Shown: positions 45,509-57,334, counted from the stretch's first letter. The stretch: DNA of 64,000 nucleotides from Akanthomyces muscarius (GCF_028009165.1 NW_026611617.1:1002001-1066000); one strand, 5' to 3'. Made by a program: numbers and translations. The notes: generated by a model not told the origin, from the sequence alone.

Positions 45509-47353
45509 TCAACACAACGCGAACCATGCTAGTTCGCCTGCGGCTGGTGCATCATCTTTGGTAGCAAACTCTCCGTCCATCATGCCATGCACGTAACAGG
45601 GACCCACGAGCTTGGACTTGCCGTCTTCAGTTCGTACGACAAACGGCAATTTTGCTCCCTGAAAAATCACGATTTCGTCGCCGACTTCGCTCGTTATGGG
45701 TACCATTGTCAAATACCCCCCATCGGTAATGCCGAGATTGCGCCCCCAGGTAATCGCAGTGGCTCTGTGAGCGTACTTTGACGGCTCTTTGTCATTGAAT
45801 ACATGTCTGGCGGCAGTACTCGTGTCATCCGGCCCCGTCAGGACTTTTAGCCAAGCATCAAAGGTCTCTGTATATCCTCCAGGTTTCTGGCGGTGAAAAG
45901 CTAGATCGCTCCCCCAGCAAAGCGTAGCTTTGAACACATCCGTAACAGTCTCTCCGGTCGGGTAGGACTCCAGGGCAGATGCAAATTTCCACCAGTAGCG
46001 CCATAGCTCGATGCATGCTTCGTTGCTATACCCTATAGAACTTGGCAGTTGGCCCGTGAGTTTCGCAAAGTCAACCTTTCTGCCTTTGATGCGCAAGAGC
46101 AACTTATCGTCCGAGTCTTCATACAAGACAGACGAAGCGCCTGCTGCACTGAAGACTTTTTCATCGAAATACTGCACTGGAGTATCGTTCCAACACGCCG
46201 CCCACGAGGGCAGGTCGGGAACGCTTGACTGGAAGAAGCCATAACAAGAGCTCAGAACGTCCAGATTTCCAGTGTTGGTTATGATTGCGCGTGAGACATC
46301 TGCATATAGCTCAACCGCCGTCTTCTTATAATCTGGCTCTGGGAAAATATTCTCAGGATCCGTTTCCGAGGCGCCAAAAAAGCCTAGGACGCCGTATATC
46401 TTGTCGCGAGGATCCGATGCTTGCGTGTTGCGAGTGGCGTCTAAAATTCGGAGCGCCTTGACACCAGGGGGCGATATCTTACTCATTCCACCAGTTTCAA
46501 TCATATGTCGCACGTGGAATTGATGAAACGTGGATGCGATGAAGAGGCTGTTATACTCCATCACCTCGACGGCCTGCTGGGGTCTGATGAGGGCCTCGAT
46601 GACAACTTTGACATTGTGGAAGGGCTCTCCTTTGCTACCGCATATCAGCGTCGGCTGTCTAGATAGAGCGACTTCTTGGACAACCCATAGCCTTTTCCAC
46701 CAACTCCGGTGGAGGACGTCCCACAATCCACGCACCCGTGGCGTGAAAACTTCACTATCAGAATACTGGAATGCCATTCGATCTTTGATGAACTCCTGAT
46801 ATAGCGGCCCTTCTCCAGGGTCCTGACCAGAATTCGTCTTTTCCGCAATCTCGACCGCAAAATCGTGGATATAGTCCATGCCCAGATCCGAAAGCGGCAA
46901 GCCCGACTCTTCATCGACTGCTAACGACGGCTCGCCGAGCCACAAGGCCACCCAAGATGCCTGGCTGTAGATCTGACGCATTAAGCCAATTTGTAGACTC
47001 CTCTCCTCGACGTTGGACTGATCAATACAGACAGCGTCCACCCAGAGGACCTGGTCTTCCCTGGGGCGGCGCAGCCTCTTCAGTGCGGCCTCGCAGTTTT
47101 TGGTTATCTTGATGGATGCCCCGCCGCAAAGCAACTCCTGCGACAACGAGGCAAGCCCGTCTTCGGTTGCCCACGTATAAGATAGCGCGCCAAAACTGGG
47201 AAGGGCATCGATGGGGAATTCGCGAAGGGAGACTTCGATTGGCAGCTGGTGATATGAATCACCTGTATGGAGGTACAGCAATCGGATCGATTTGGCATAT
47301 TTTAGAGCTCCGTACCGGTAGGCAATGCCAGGCTCTTGGGTTTGAGTTTCCAT
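45509..47353 (-). CDS. HET-domain heterokaryon-incompatibility-type protein
   Basis: A single exon of 614 residues. The HET domain is complete. Block 1 is FGALSYTWA (about residue 54). Block 2 is LWVDAVCIDQSNVEERSLQI with RQIYSQASWVALWLG (about 102-142). Block 3 is RSWWKRLWVVQEVALSRQ (about 216-233). The downstream ASDPRDKIYGVLGF is the usual end of the conserved region. The C-terminal half is the variable family part (SWAACW motif, then a beta-rich end). HET domains are TIR-like and trigger cell death upon non-self recognition. It is intact and stands alone, with no NLR partner next to it. The start is the first ATG of the frame and fits the usual distance to block 1. Confidence 0.93.
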   Translation of the reverse strand: METQTQEPGIAYRYGALKYAKSIRLLYLHTGDSYHQLPIEVSLREFPIDALPSFGALSYTWATEDGLASLSQELLCGGASIKITKNCEAALKRLRRPREDQVLWVDAVCIDQSNVEERSLQIGLMRQIYSQASWVALWLGEPSLAVDEESGLPLSDLGMDYIHDFAVEIAEKTNSGQDPGEGPLYQEFIKDRMAFQYSDSEVFTPRVRGLWDVLHRSWWKRLWVVQEVALSRQPTLICGSKGEPFHNVKVVIEALIRPQQAVEVMEYNSLFIASTFHQFHVRHMIETGGMSKISPPGVKALRILDATRNTQASDPRDKIYGVLGFFGASETDPENIFPEPDYKKTAVELYADVSRAIITNTGNLDVLSSCYGFFQSSVPDLPSWAACWNDTPVQYFDEKVFSAAGASSVLYEDSDDKLLLRIKGRKVDFAKLTGQLPSSIGYSNEACIELWRYWWKFASALESYPTGETVTDVFKATLCWGSDLAFHRQKPGGYTETFDAWLKVLTGPDDTSTAARHVFNDKEPSKYAHRATAITWGRNLGITDGGYLTMVPITSEVGDEIVIFQGAKLPFVVRTEDGKSKLVGPCYVHGMMDGEFATKDDAPAAGELAWFALC

Positions 47354-48240
47354 GGCGAAGACTGATGCAGAATTATTGTCTCACGTTATTCTGATTGCAC
47401 GGAGCATTAGGGGCGTTGATATGGTGCAGGTAGCACGTTCGACGGCGGCCGCTACATGCGTAACTAGTGCCCAGGCGGGAGCCCAGTGCGCTAGGCCTGA
47501 GATCTCCTCAGGTACCCGTACAATGCGGTGCTTATCCTCGGCGCCTCAGGCCTGCACGATCTCTTAGCAAAACTTCACGTTACTGGAGCCGCCTTAACAA
47601 AGGCAAAGGCGCCTCCTTTACAGTTTGCGCCCGGGAGTTCATGATTTGCCCCAATTAGACCTTGACACAGATGTGTTTTGTCTGCATTTGTACACTTTTG
47701 CATTTAGACCCTGTAAGCCTGAAATACAGCGCCCAGGGCATCAACTCCGGTGCCTTTACAGCGGGGTCTTGGGCCATCTGCCTCAAATTACAGGGCCTTC
47801 TTCTTGTCCCTACACTGTTGTCCCGCCTAGCTATCCCATCTTTTGTCCAGCCCCGGCTCTGATAGGAGCACATTGTGCGGAAATACTGCTTGGGCCATAG
47901 CGAACGTCCAAAGTAGTTAGTAACTGACGTTATTGTGTGTGGAATGGCGGCACGGGAAAGCTACTCAACACGGTACGAAGTTCTGAATCCGCGCCCGCGC
48001 GCGAAGGCAGGGGCCGCCAGGCTGCCTCAGAAGGTAGTGCCTCGTGAGTATGCCGGGTCCTTTTGTCAGCACTTGGTGTCACTGACAAACTCATCTTTAG
48101 CAGGCGTTTTACGGCACATTAGTACGCACTGCGTAGCCGTTATCCGCGAACAAAGAATACCGTAGCGGTCACGGAGGCATCCTTGATCGAGCAAGCTCCT
48201 CTGCGAGTGAAGAATTCCAAAGTAAGTTGTCCGATGCTGA
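47354..48240. other. Intergenic, no gene
   Basis: About 0.9 kb. Open frames without motifs. It may contain the 5' end of the GST-like remnant (a GTAAGT donor occurs at about 48223), but no start codon could be tied to it. Confidence 0.4.
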
Positions 48241-48248
48241 CTTGATAC

Positions 48249-49100
48249 GAGGCCTTAGCTGCCGCTAATTCGTACATCGTGCTGCTTGCTCGTGATCAGC
48301 ACCATCTGCAGTTCTTCACACAAAATTCGCCCAACGGCAAGCAGGTGCAGATCCTCCTGGAAGAGCTCCGAGATGCCGCTGGAATCGACTGCGAAACACA
48401 GCTTATTGATCTGGATACAGACGACCAAAAAAAAAAGTGGTTTTTAGCACTCAACCAAGCGGGTATGTTGACAAATCTAGCAACTGTTTACGGAGCCCGG
48501 GGATGGTTTTTCTTACGAGTCGTAGGGAAGATTTCAGTACTGGTCGATAGCTCATCCCCAGAGGGCCCAGTCTTAGCCATGGAGAGTCCCGCAATCTTGT
48601 TGCATCTTCAAGAAAACTACGACGCGGATAATCTGTTTGGTTTGAGCTCTGCGTACGAGCGAAGCCAGGTTCACCAGTGGCTCTTCATGTGGCATTCGGC
48701 TGCACGGCACCACGGTTTAACAAGAGCTTTTATAAACGACGCATCATCTGATCCCAGTACGTTGCCGGGTCAAAAGTAACACGCCAGCATTCACTTAGTT
48801 CACGATCTCGCACTGCCAGCTGTCGTTGAACATGACCGCCAACGAATGTTGCCAGCCTATTCACTCATCGAAGACCATCTCAGTGGAAGACACCGCGGAG
48901 TCACAGCGACTCAGCAGTACCTTGCTTGTGCAGGGCAGGGCAAGTATAGCATCGCGGATATGGGAGCTTGGTCGAACATCTGGTCGTGGCGTTGGCTGGG
49001 TTTCTCGAATGAAGAAGTATGCGCTTAATTCCTATCTATGCTGGCATGGGTTGATCAGCTCGCGGCCTGTCCAGCCGTTCAGCGTGGTATGGCGGATTAA
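48249..49100 (+). pseudogene. Glutathione S-transferase (URE2-like), degraded
   Basis: GST features are spread over three pieces. The first, to 48462, has FFTQNSPNGKQVQILLEEL, the thioredoxin-like N-domain. The second, 48526-48756, has PVLAMESPAILLHLQENYD and the C-domain start SQVHQWLFMW. The third, from about 48799, has KYSIADMGAWSNIW, then a TAA at 49026-49028, then MLAWVDQLAACPAVQR to a TAA ending at 49100. Introns at 48463-48525 and 48757-48798 (only 42 bp) restore the frame. However, no ATG precedes the first piece and a stop truncates the last 25 residues. The A10 run near 48427 is a further frameshift hazard. Probably a recently inactivated detoxification enzyme. An undiscovered 5' exon could rescue the start. 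Confidence 0.6.
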
Positions 49101-49559
49101 TACTACCGCAGTGAGGAGAATCCGACCCTTGTGGCAAAGAGCGAGTGAGGCGGGCAATGTCATGACTCTGTCCGAAGACGTCGTAGCACTGTATACATCG
49201 TTACTTGCCGTTTGGATTGATCAGGACCAGAGATTGGTCTCGAGGCCCTGCGTAACAGAGCTGTCCTCCTGTCATGGGGGGCGGCTGGTAATTTACCTAC
49301 TGTATTGTTGGTATGTAGAAGCAAAGTGCCATGTAGAGTCAGTCCACTGACTAAGTCATCCCCAGAATTAAGCTTACCCTTGATCGAGAGTCTTCGTCGC
49401 AAATTGATCAGTGTTTTGCTCAGTGACTGCCAACAAAGAATCTCAATTATGGGGTTTACTCTAGCTGGCTACAAGGGCATTGGGCTGCTCAGCACCACAG
49501 ACAGTGTATGGACTCTCCGTGATCCGGTGGAGCGCACTGTAAACAACATCGTGAGCATA

Positions 49560-49650
49560 TCGAATCTCCCACCTGCGAGCACGGGAATATCGCAAGACGA
49601 AAGGGTCCGAGCTGTCATGCTTGGCAGTGTTGGTGATGAGCTCCGTCAAA
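49560..49650 (-). pseudogene. Short fragment of a Sec14-like gene (partial duplicate of 53.0-54.5 kb)
   Basis: About 90 bp resemble 54058-54146 at clearly high identity. The shared block starts AATCTCCCAC and includes CATGCTTGGCAGTGTTG. Translated on the minus strand it gives LTELITNTAKH and FVLRYSRARRWEI, compared with LTELIVNTAKH and FVLRYFRARKWEI in the intact gene. Nothing else of the gene is present around it. An isolated relic of a local duplication. Confidence 0.75.
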
Positions 49651-49696
49651 TAAATGTAGTGTATTATTATCAAAACTATTTTTGACCATCTGAGGA

Positions 49697-50715
49697 TCAC
49701 TCTATGGTGACAATCAGTTTACCAGTGTTGCTTCCGCTGAACAGACCGGCTATCGCCCCGGGAAGTTGCTCTAGACCGCGAAGCTCGTGCTCGAGAGGGT
49801 CAAGCTGACCGCCTTCGACCCAGCCGCGGAGTTTTGTCCGGGCTTCGGCGGCCCGGTGTAGAAATAGAGCGACGCTGAAACCGTCAAATCGCAGCCCGTT
49901 AGCATGGATCGGGGAAATATCGACCTTCCAAGCCGTGTCCGGGTCATTGTAGGTTGCAATTTGACCGCACTCGACAATGCGGCCCGGACGGCGCATCTGG
50001 CCCATCACGACCTGAGAGAGCTTCCCACCGACATTATCGAAGTAGACATCCGGTCCATAGGGTAGCATAGCTAACAGTTGGTCGGCGAAGTTGTCGGCGC
50101 GGTAATCCAGGACGCCGTCGAAGCCGAGCCGCCCCATTACGATGTCTTGTTTGGCTTAGGTGCTAGTCAGCCCGAAGACTTTCGCACCGCGGATCTTGGC
50201 GACCTGCCCGGCTATCGCACCGACGGGCCAGCCGCGCTGGAAATAAGGACTGCCTCCCCCGGCTGCACGTCGCCGACTTCGATAATTCCGAAATACGCGG
50301 TAAGTTCGTTGATCCCGTACACGCCAAGCATGTGCGAGGGTTTCCCCAGCCTTCCGTCGATTTTGCTGAGACCTAAAAAGTCATCATCACTCGGATGCCA
50401 CACACTGTAACTTGCCCAGTCCATCAAACCCACAACGAGATCACCAACAGAGTGGTCAGGATGGCGGGAGTCAGTGACCCGTCTAACAGCTGGGCCGTCA
50501 ATAGGGGCACCGAGCGCAATCTGTGGAAGAAAACCCGGCCGCCCTGTCAGCCGGTTCTGCGTCACCGGGTCGACCGAGAAAGCGATAGGTTGGAGGAGAA
50601 CTTGCCCTGCTTGGATTGAGGGATTTGGCCGATGTTCGATGACGAGATCGTCGGGTTGCAGAGCGCGATAGGGCACGTACTTATGCAGGGTAACGAAGCG
50701 GCTAGTGTTAGACAT
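49697..50715 (-). pseudogene. MDR-family alkenal/leukotriene reductase-like gene with frameshift and stop
   Basis: The N-terminal part (50715 down to about 50220) carries PYRALQPDDLVIEHR, DPVTQNRL, VGVYGINELTAYFG-type sequence and ISSAAGP, the start of the cofactor motif. The motif should continue VGAIAGQVAK. That sequence is present but in the +1 frame, so one base is missing at about 50218-50226. Downstream, STxAKQDIV contains an in-frame TAA (50156-50158). After it GRLGFDGVLDY, DVYFDNVGG and the C-terminus to 49697 are intact. The intact parent would be an NADPH-dependent alkenal double-bond reductase-like enzyme of about 340 residues. With two independent lesions it is most likely a pseudogene. 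A sequencing error could explain one lesion but hardly both. Confidence 0.75.
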
Positions 50716-53022
50716 GTTGCGGTCGGGTGATAGTTACTAGAAGTAGGTACGGGGCGTTATATCTGTTGTATAATCGAACCAGCGCGGTGAGGAAGAGTAG
50801 GGTTTTCCTTCGAAGTAGTAGAGAGTATGAGCCGTCGTCTTCTGGGGCTTTTATACTCATATCAGATTGATTGGTCAATTCCACCGCCGCTTATATAACC
50901 CCCGGATGCAGTTGCAAATTCAATCTCACCAACTTTAGCCGGCTCCGCCTGTGTAGTGTATTAGGCGCTTAAAAGTCCAAAAGCGTGGAAATCTGTGGCC
51001 AAGGAGCGGGGATTACCAACAATTGGCGGAGTGTGTAATTACAAGGTTCTTGCCCATAGACAGTGCTCTCCATTGACAGTCCGCCCTCTTTCAACTACTC
51101 CGCTAACCAGCACCGACCCCTGTAGCATCAGCTTTTCACCAGTCATTTAGATACCGAGCCAAAGTGGGTCGAACTTCAACTTCAGCCGCCTACAAGGTTC
51201 GGACGATTAGAGTTCTAGAGAGCCTATCCTGGCTCCCGCCATTGTTGGCGGAACCCATCCACTTTGTTGCACCCATATTATGTAAACATGTCGCCGCTTA
51301 CTGATCGGTCAAATCTGAATCAAACAGAGCTGTTCGTTCTTGCTATCTTCAAGCCTTTTATTTACGAGTGTTGGATCTTTGACTCTTTGAGTTCCAGTTA
51401 CAGCGGTCATCTAGTCATGACCTCCTCGCGGATAGCTCAAACTTCCAGCGATAAACAGTGACTGAGTCTTGAAAGTGGATGACGTCCTCGACTCGCTTTC
51501 GCCAAGAGAGCTCCAAGTTACAATGCAAGAATATTGCGCAGCTCGATGGCGTTTTAAGTCTACTCGCCTCTCAGAAGTCTTGGCACAATAAATCGGCGCT
51601 AATCGTACAGTACGGTGAGGCTACCTAAGATCCGCCGCGGAGGTAATAGCTCCCGCTCGGCCTCGGTATATCGATGGTGTTATTACAAAGCTCAGTCATC
51701 AGCAAATTAGGCAGGTTCAATCTCTATTAGGTCCCATTCAGTTGCCACTTCCGCTGACAAATATAGCCGTGTTTAATCGGCGCTGTTTCCCCGGGCCTAG
51801 CCTCACAAATTTTCTGCCGATCTCATTGAAGCTCCTCGGTTTTATTCTCGGGACTGCAGCTCAAACTCCGCTGAAAAGTTTTCTTGCTGATAGCATACCT
51901 TTTCTGTCAACCTTAAAGCACTGGATTTGTAAACAAATCTTATAAACTGCCACATAATACAAAAGATATTACACTAGTCAGCCTTGATAGTTTGGACGGA
52001 CCGCTAAGATCACTAACGAAGCGACTTGAAATGCCGTATGTTAGAACGATGATGGTCTTTTGTTTCATTTTGCTGAATAAGCTTCTCCGTAATCCGGAGG
52101 AGGGTTGGTAGTAGACTTATTAGCTAACTGGCTACTTGTAATGCGGCGGTGGCCACCACACAAATATGAATAATTTCCATAAATCAACTACCTCGCCTTT
52201 AACCAATCAAGCTGTTCTGACGATGGTTACTTTTTGCTACAGCGATTGTTTAATTTGCTTTATTCGGACCGTCATACTTGAGCTCGTATCGCTGCAATCT
52301 GATTCCATTGGGCAATTGGTTAGACGTACTTGGAGCGCTTCTTTATCACGTTCGTGGTATATGCCGGTTTTGAACGATATTACAAAGTCTTAAAAATTGT
52401 GTACACATGTTAGTCGCTGCCTTAACAAGAGCCCAGAACTCCTGAATGATGCAAGCGGCGTCGTTTGTCTATACTGTCATGCAGACCAAAGTGCTTCCTC
52501 GTCATCGACGGATGAGGGTACTGGCCTGGGCGGGCGGCGCAAGTCTCTAGGTGTCATAGGCCTATTTGGTGTTTATATTGTAGTTTTTAATTTCTGACGT
52601 GTTCTCCATCTTTTACTGTAGCCTTTTGCCAACTTCAGGGTTTCTGAGGTCTGGTTGTGCTTTTTTGGACTGAATGTCAATGTCCGCAACTGTGGCATCG
52701 GCGAGCCAGCAATGAGCCACGAATGCCGAGCATGAGCAACATTGAGTGCAACTTGGATCGTCTGGTTAATTTCAAAGAGAAGCAGAGTTCTATTTCAAAG
52801 AAAAAAACTGTGTATACCATGATCTCTCCTCGCCGTTGTACCTTATCTGGAACAGCTAAATGCAGTACATAAAATCTCTGCATTTAAGAAGTTTCCGAGC
52901 ACACATGTAATGAAGATAGAATAAGGATAACCCTATTCTGTGTAGTCTATTGCAAGGCGCAAATACCTCTAAAGGCTGCCAGTCTCAACTCTGAATGTCG
53001 AAATGGGGCAAACAAACCGGGA
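50716..53022. other. 2.3-kb stretch without a supported gene
   Basis: Moderately AT-rich sequence with many short frames and no recognised motif. Its character (irregular composition, no codon bias) suggests old degraded DNA, possibly transposon-derived. I found no terminal repeats or transposase motifs. Confidence 0.4.
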
Positions 53023-54502
53023 CTAACTTGAGGCCTTCTTTTCATCAGTGTTGCCAGTAGAAAGGTCAACATCGGCGATCACAAGTGTGCCTTGCCGATC
53101 ATATAGTGATCGTGATCGTATGTAAGGATCGAGCTTTGCGTAATTTGACCGAAGCTGACCAATAACAATAGAGCGATTGCTCATCAACTCAGCATGGTCA
53201 AGAGCCTTCAGCCAGGCGTTGCTTATCGACACAAATTGCTTAGTGAGAGTTTCTCGCTCCAATAGAAGGCTATCACGGGTAGCTGCGTCCGTGAGCCTCT
53301 CATTCTCCCCGGATATTGGCTCTTCATAGCGATAGGTCCAGTCGTCATCGCCCCCAAGTTCTTTGACCAAGTTCTCTGGTGCGATGAACTTTTCAAGGCC
53401 TTTTCTGCCTGTTGTAAATCTGACTTTGTTGGCAACAGCTGGGTCAAGCCAACCACGGATTAGTCTCCAAATACCTATACACACAGCTATTAGTACACTT
53501 CTCAGCCATTTGGACTGGTAGCAGCGACTTACCCTGAAAAACCCAAGGAGCGTTGTGAATCAAGATATACCCAAGTGTTTCCGGATAATTTGCTTCAAAG
53601 ATGTTGGTACTGTATTTGACAAAGTTGTAATCCATGTTGGCTATAGAAAACCCTGTCATGTCGTAAACAATCGTCTATTGGCGTGTTGAGCATTCGGACG
53701 TAGAGACGGAAAGAGGAAAACGTACGATGGTTTCAGTAGACGTCGTAAGCATCAAGCGAATATTCTCAATCAAGTATAGAGTATATCGCTCAATACTTTC
53801 ATTGCATTGGTCTGAAGGCCTGTGAAGGCGTACGCGTGCATACCAAATCGGCCGGCCATCTTTATCCCTTCCATGTAAGAAGCTCTTTCCCATGCGTACC
53901 TGCTTCATAAAGTCGCTGGCCAGTTTAGGGTCCAAACATATACCCTTTTCTGAGTCGCGAATTGCCACTTCCTCGCCGTTTTTCAAAATGTCACCCTCGA
54001 CATTTGCCTCAAAATGGTACCAGTGTAGCGCAGCGATCAGCATGCAAAGGGTTCGGCCAATCTCCCACTTGCGAGCACGGAAATATCGCAGAACGAAAGA
54101 GTCTGGACTCTCATGCTTGGCAGTGTTGACGATAAGCTCGGTCAAACTTCTGTTATCCAGTAGTCTGCGAATTTTGCTCACTAGATTTGCTGATTCATCT
54201 GAGCCAATATGTTTTGGTGATATTTCTAGTTCCTCGAGCACCGTGGTAATATTTGTTGGCTGTGGTGGGCCGATTATGTCAGTCTCAGAGCCATTGCAAA
54301 CCTGATGCTGCTTTTCGCCTTCTGAGGGTCTCATTGGAGTATAGAGATACTCAGAAAAGCTTGTCTGGAGCTTGAAGATAGCCTGCCAGATATCAGCAGC
54401 CCTCTTTTGCTGCTCGCTAGGGTAGCTGTCGGCTGGTCTCGAATTCTCGTGTTCCATAATGTCTGCTTTTGTACGGTTGGCACTTTGCGTGATCTTGCGC
54501 AA
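53023..54502 (-). CDS. Sec14-like CRAL-TRIO lipid-transfer protein, 3 exons
   Basis: On the minus strand: exons 54502..53726, 53674..53533 and 53474..53023; 456 residues. Donors are GTACGT and GTAAGT; phases agree. A CRAL-TRIO N-terminal helical region has FVLRYFRARKWEI (about residue 138). The CRAL-TRIO domain follows with GRDKDGRPIWYARVRLH, TIVYDMTGFSIANMDY, NYPETLGYILIHNAPWVF and ENLVKELGG. This is the full motif series of fungal Sec14 family phosphatidylinositol/phosphatidylcholine transfer proteins. The N-terminal extension (about 100 residues) and the C-terminal helical tail of about 130 residues are longer than in minimal Sec14. An internal Met 16 is an alternative start. A fragment of a paralogue lies at 49.6 kb. 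Confidence 0.9.
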
Positions 54503-55723
54503 GCTCAGTTTTGTAGAGAGTTGACTGAATGATGATAATTTATGATTGACGGTACATTGCGGATGTAATTCTACACGACAGGAATCGGCTCAGGTTTGTC
54601 ATCAGGCAGCCGTTCTATGGCAAAACCGGTTACAAAAAACCTGTCCGGGCGCTTTGGACGCACTGACGTCCGCTCAGATCTGCGCTCTGATCCCCGCTTT
54701 CAACCAGCGGGATCCCGTCTAGATTTAACTTTCCGTCTCATGCCTTGATAAACTCTAATCCAACGGCCCGCGGCTATAGCTTGCGGTGAATTAGTTACTC
54801 AGTCTAGCCCGTCTCGACAACACTATATAATCCAGCTAAGATATATGATACATAGATAAATATAAAGATAATAGCATTATTAAGATATGACAACTTCTAA
54901 TGACATTTTGGTTACTAATAATAATTTAATAGTAATAGGTTTTATAGCTTGTATATTTATCTGATTGAGATTAAATTAGATCTTTAAATAGGCTTAACTA
55001 AGTATAGATAAAGGAAGAAAAAATATCGACGATTATATAGTATAGTATATCTAGCCTAGTACTACTGCTTAATGTAGTAGACTATAACCTAATTAGAGTG
55101 CATATAACTAAGTGGCGTCTTGTACGAGTGGAGGCGCGAAGGAGCTAGCGCTAACGGTCCGTCCAATCATGTTGAGAAGCATGCTACTTTGGTGTCCTTG
55201 CCTCGGTCCAGAGCCTTAGGCCAGCTGGCGACAGCTTCTAACTAGTGTACATGCAAGGTACAAAAGAAATGAAGCAGGACGAAGTGCGTGAGCAAGGAAC
55301 GAACTAAACGGACTCTACTTTAAGCCTTCCCCACTCCGTCCAACCATGGTTATGCGTAAATGCCCTCGGCTTATAAATGGTGTGCTCTAGCTGCTAGCCT
55401 GCGGAGTTTGATATAGCCGAGGATTCGTAGACCGGCCAAAGTCAATTGCTGACAATAAGTGCATTCTTACACTGTCATGTTTCAATACTCTGCTGCGGAG
55501 AAATACGAAATCGGTTGATCTGAAATATTCGCCACTCGGACGAACAGGGGACGGGGTGGTATTCATTCCCGTCCACGTATTCTACCACATCCAAGAAAGC
55601 ACAAATTGTGACCCTTCGCAGTCGCAAATCCTATGCAGATGAGAATTTTCTTGTACTCATACAGGATTGATTGTTTCATTATCTAGAGAGCCGCCTGGAG
55701 CCTATTAGGATCACGATTTAATC
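54503..55723. other. Divergent intergenic region with small AT-rich island
   Basis: 54830-55100 is AT-rich and RIP-like. The remainder is promoter sequence for Sec14-like and P450 genes. TTATAAAT at about 55371 lies 350 bp from the P450 start. No gene. Confidence 0.5.
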
Positions 55724-57334
55724 ATGCACTACATTGAGCTTCTTGTAGCTGGCACAGTCGTAGCCTTGACATTGTTTGTCTGGAACGTGTTTCTTTATCC
55801 TCTTTGTTTCTCTCCTCTTCGAAATTTACCACAGCCTGGAGATAAGCACTGGTTTATGGGGCATGGAAGAGACTATAAGACACAAAGTATCGGGTTTCTG
55901 GCTCGAGACTGGTATGTATTGAGAACGTTGTTCTCAGATGTATCTTTTTGCTTGCTGACCTTTGTTTTCAGGAACACCAAGGTGAAGAACAATGGTCTAA
56001 TCCGCATATTATGGCTTTTCAACCGCGAGCTTGTCCTCGTTACTTCTCGAGAAGCCCTCGCTGAAGTGCTTGTTACAAACAGCTACACATTCGAAAAGCC
56101 ATTATTTGTTCGCAACAATCTTGCCTCGGCAGTTGGCTGGAGTGTGCTAACAGCTGAGGGGGAAGAACATAAGAAACAAAGGCAGAAGCTTACGCCTGCT
56201 TTTGCCTACCGTAACATCAGAAACTTATACCCCACTTTTTGGGCAAAATCTTGCCAAACAACATCCGAAATGCTCAGAGGATGCGACAAAGACGGAGTGG
56301 CCGAAGTGGATGTCAGCTCCTGGGCATCACGATGCACACTGGACATCATAGGCTGCGCAGTTTTCGGGAAAGATTTTGGAGCCATCGCGGACGATAATAA
56401 CCCTCTTGTGAAGACTTACAACGGTTTCAAAGCATCTGCGGATGACATCGTCGTTCTATGTCTGAGAATGTTGCTGCCGGAGATGGTAGTCGCTACATTG
56501 CCTTTGCCTCGCCTGAAACGAATACGGAAAGCTTCCATGGAACTCCGACAGTTCTGCCTGCAACTGGTTCGAGAAAGAAAACAAGAGCAAGACACAAAAG
56601 TGGAAGGAAGGTCAGACCTGCTCAGTGTGGCACTTTCAAGTCACGTATTTACTGAGTCGAGTTTGGTCGATCAAATGATGACATTCTTGTCCGCAGGCCA
56701 CGACACCACGGCAGCCGCGTTGACTTGGGCAATTTACATACTTTGTCGATTTCCCAAAATACAAGAGAGACTACGCTCTGAAGTTCAAGCCAAAGTACAT
56801 CTGCTTCACGGAAGCAATGAAATCGATCCCGCAGAGATCGATGCTTTGCCATATCTGAACGCTGTGTGCAGCGAGGTCTTACGGACACACAGTCCGGTCC
56901 CATATACGCTTCGACAATCCAAAAAGGACACCACAATACAGGGCCAATATATTCCGAGTGGCACGAATATTGTGGTGGCTCCTTGGGCTACAAATGTTGA
57001 CCAGAATTTCTGGGGCCTAGACGCCGGCGACTTTAACCCTGAAAGATGGTTGAAATCCGAGAATGTAGGTATGAAGCCGGACAATGCGATATCCCACGGC
57101 GGGGCAACAAGTAACTATGGCTTCATGACGTTTCTACAAGGGCCACGCAGCTGTATAGGTGCGAGCTTCGCCAGGGCTGAGTTTGCCTGCATATTAGCTG
57201 CTTGGGTAGGCCAGTTTTCATTCAAACTCATGAATAGCGAAGATATGGATGAAAGCAATTTGAAGGTCTACCCGAGTGCAATAGCAAGACCGGGCGGAGG
57301 ACTATATGTGCGTATTAAGGCTAATAGAGGCTAG
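55724..57334 (+). CDS. Cytochrome P450 monooxygenase, 2 exons
   Basis: The model is join(55724..55911, 55972..57334), 516 residues. The intron (60 bp, GTATGT...TTTTCAG) is free of stops and restores LARDWNTKVK. An N-terminal membrane anchor (LLVAGTVVALTLFVW) is present. The helix-C WxxxR-like region is GEEHKKQRQKL. The I-helix is LSAGHDTTAAALTW. The ExxR region is CSEVLRTHSPVPYT. PERF-type FNPERW and the haem loop FLQGPRSCIG supply the thiolate Cys. All key P450 elements are present. The motif style resembles the CYP4/CYP3A-like fungal group. ER-bound, needs a P450 reductase. Substrate unknown. It sits between AT-rich islands, next to the interrupted SPT3-like gene. Confidence 0.92.
   Translation: MHYIELLVAGTVVALTLFVWNVFLYPLCFSPLRNLPQPGDKHWFMGHGRDYKTQSIGFLARDWYVLRTLFSDVSFCLLTFVFRNTKVKNNGLIRILWLFNRELVLVTSREALAEVLVTNSYTFEKPLFVRNNLASAVGWSVLTAEGEEHKKQRQKLTPAFAYRNIRNLYPTFWAKSCQTTSEMLRGCDKDGVAEVDVSSWASRCTLDIIGCAVFGKDFGAIADDNNPLVKTYNGFKASADDIVVLCLRMLLPEMVVATLPLPRLKRIRKASMELRQFCLQLVRERKQEQDTKVEGRSDLLSVALSSHVFTESSLVDQMMTFLSAGHDTTAAALTWAIYILCRFPKIQERLRSEVQAKVHLLHGSNEIDPAEIDALPYLNAVCSEVLRTHSPVPYTLRQSKKDTTIQGQYIPSGTNIVVAPWATNVDQNFWGLDAGDFNPERWLKSENVGMKPDNAISHGGATSNYGFMTFLQGPRSCIGASFARAEFACILAAWVGQFSFKLMNSEDMDESNLKVYPSAIARPGGGLYVRIKANRG

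Noticed and set aside
51264..52597. Possible remnants of a retroelement in the 50.7-53.0 kb stretch
   Set aside because: No reverse transcriptase, integrase or terminal repeat could be seen. Only compositional oddity.
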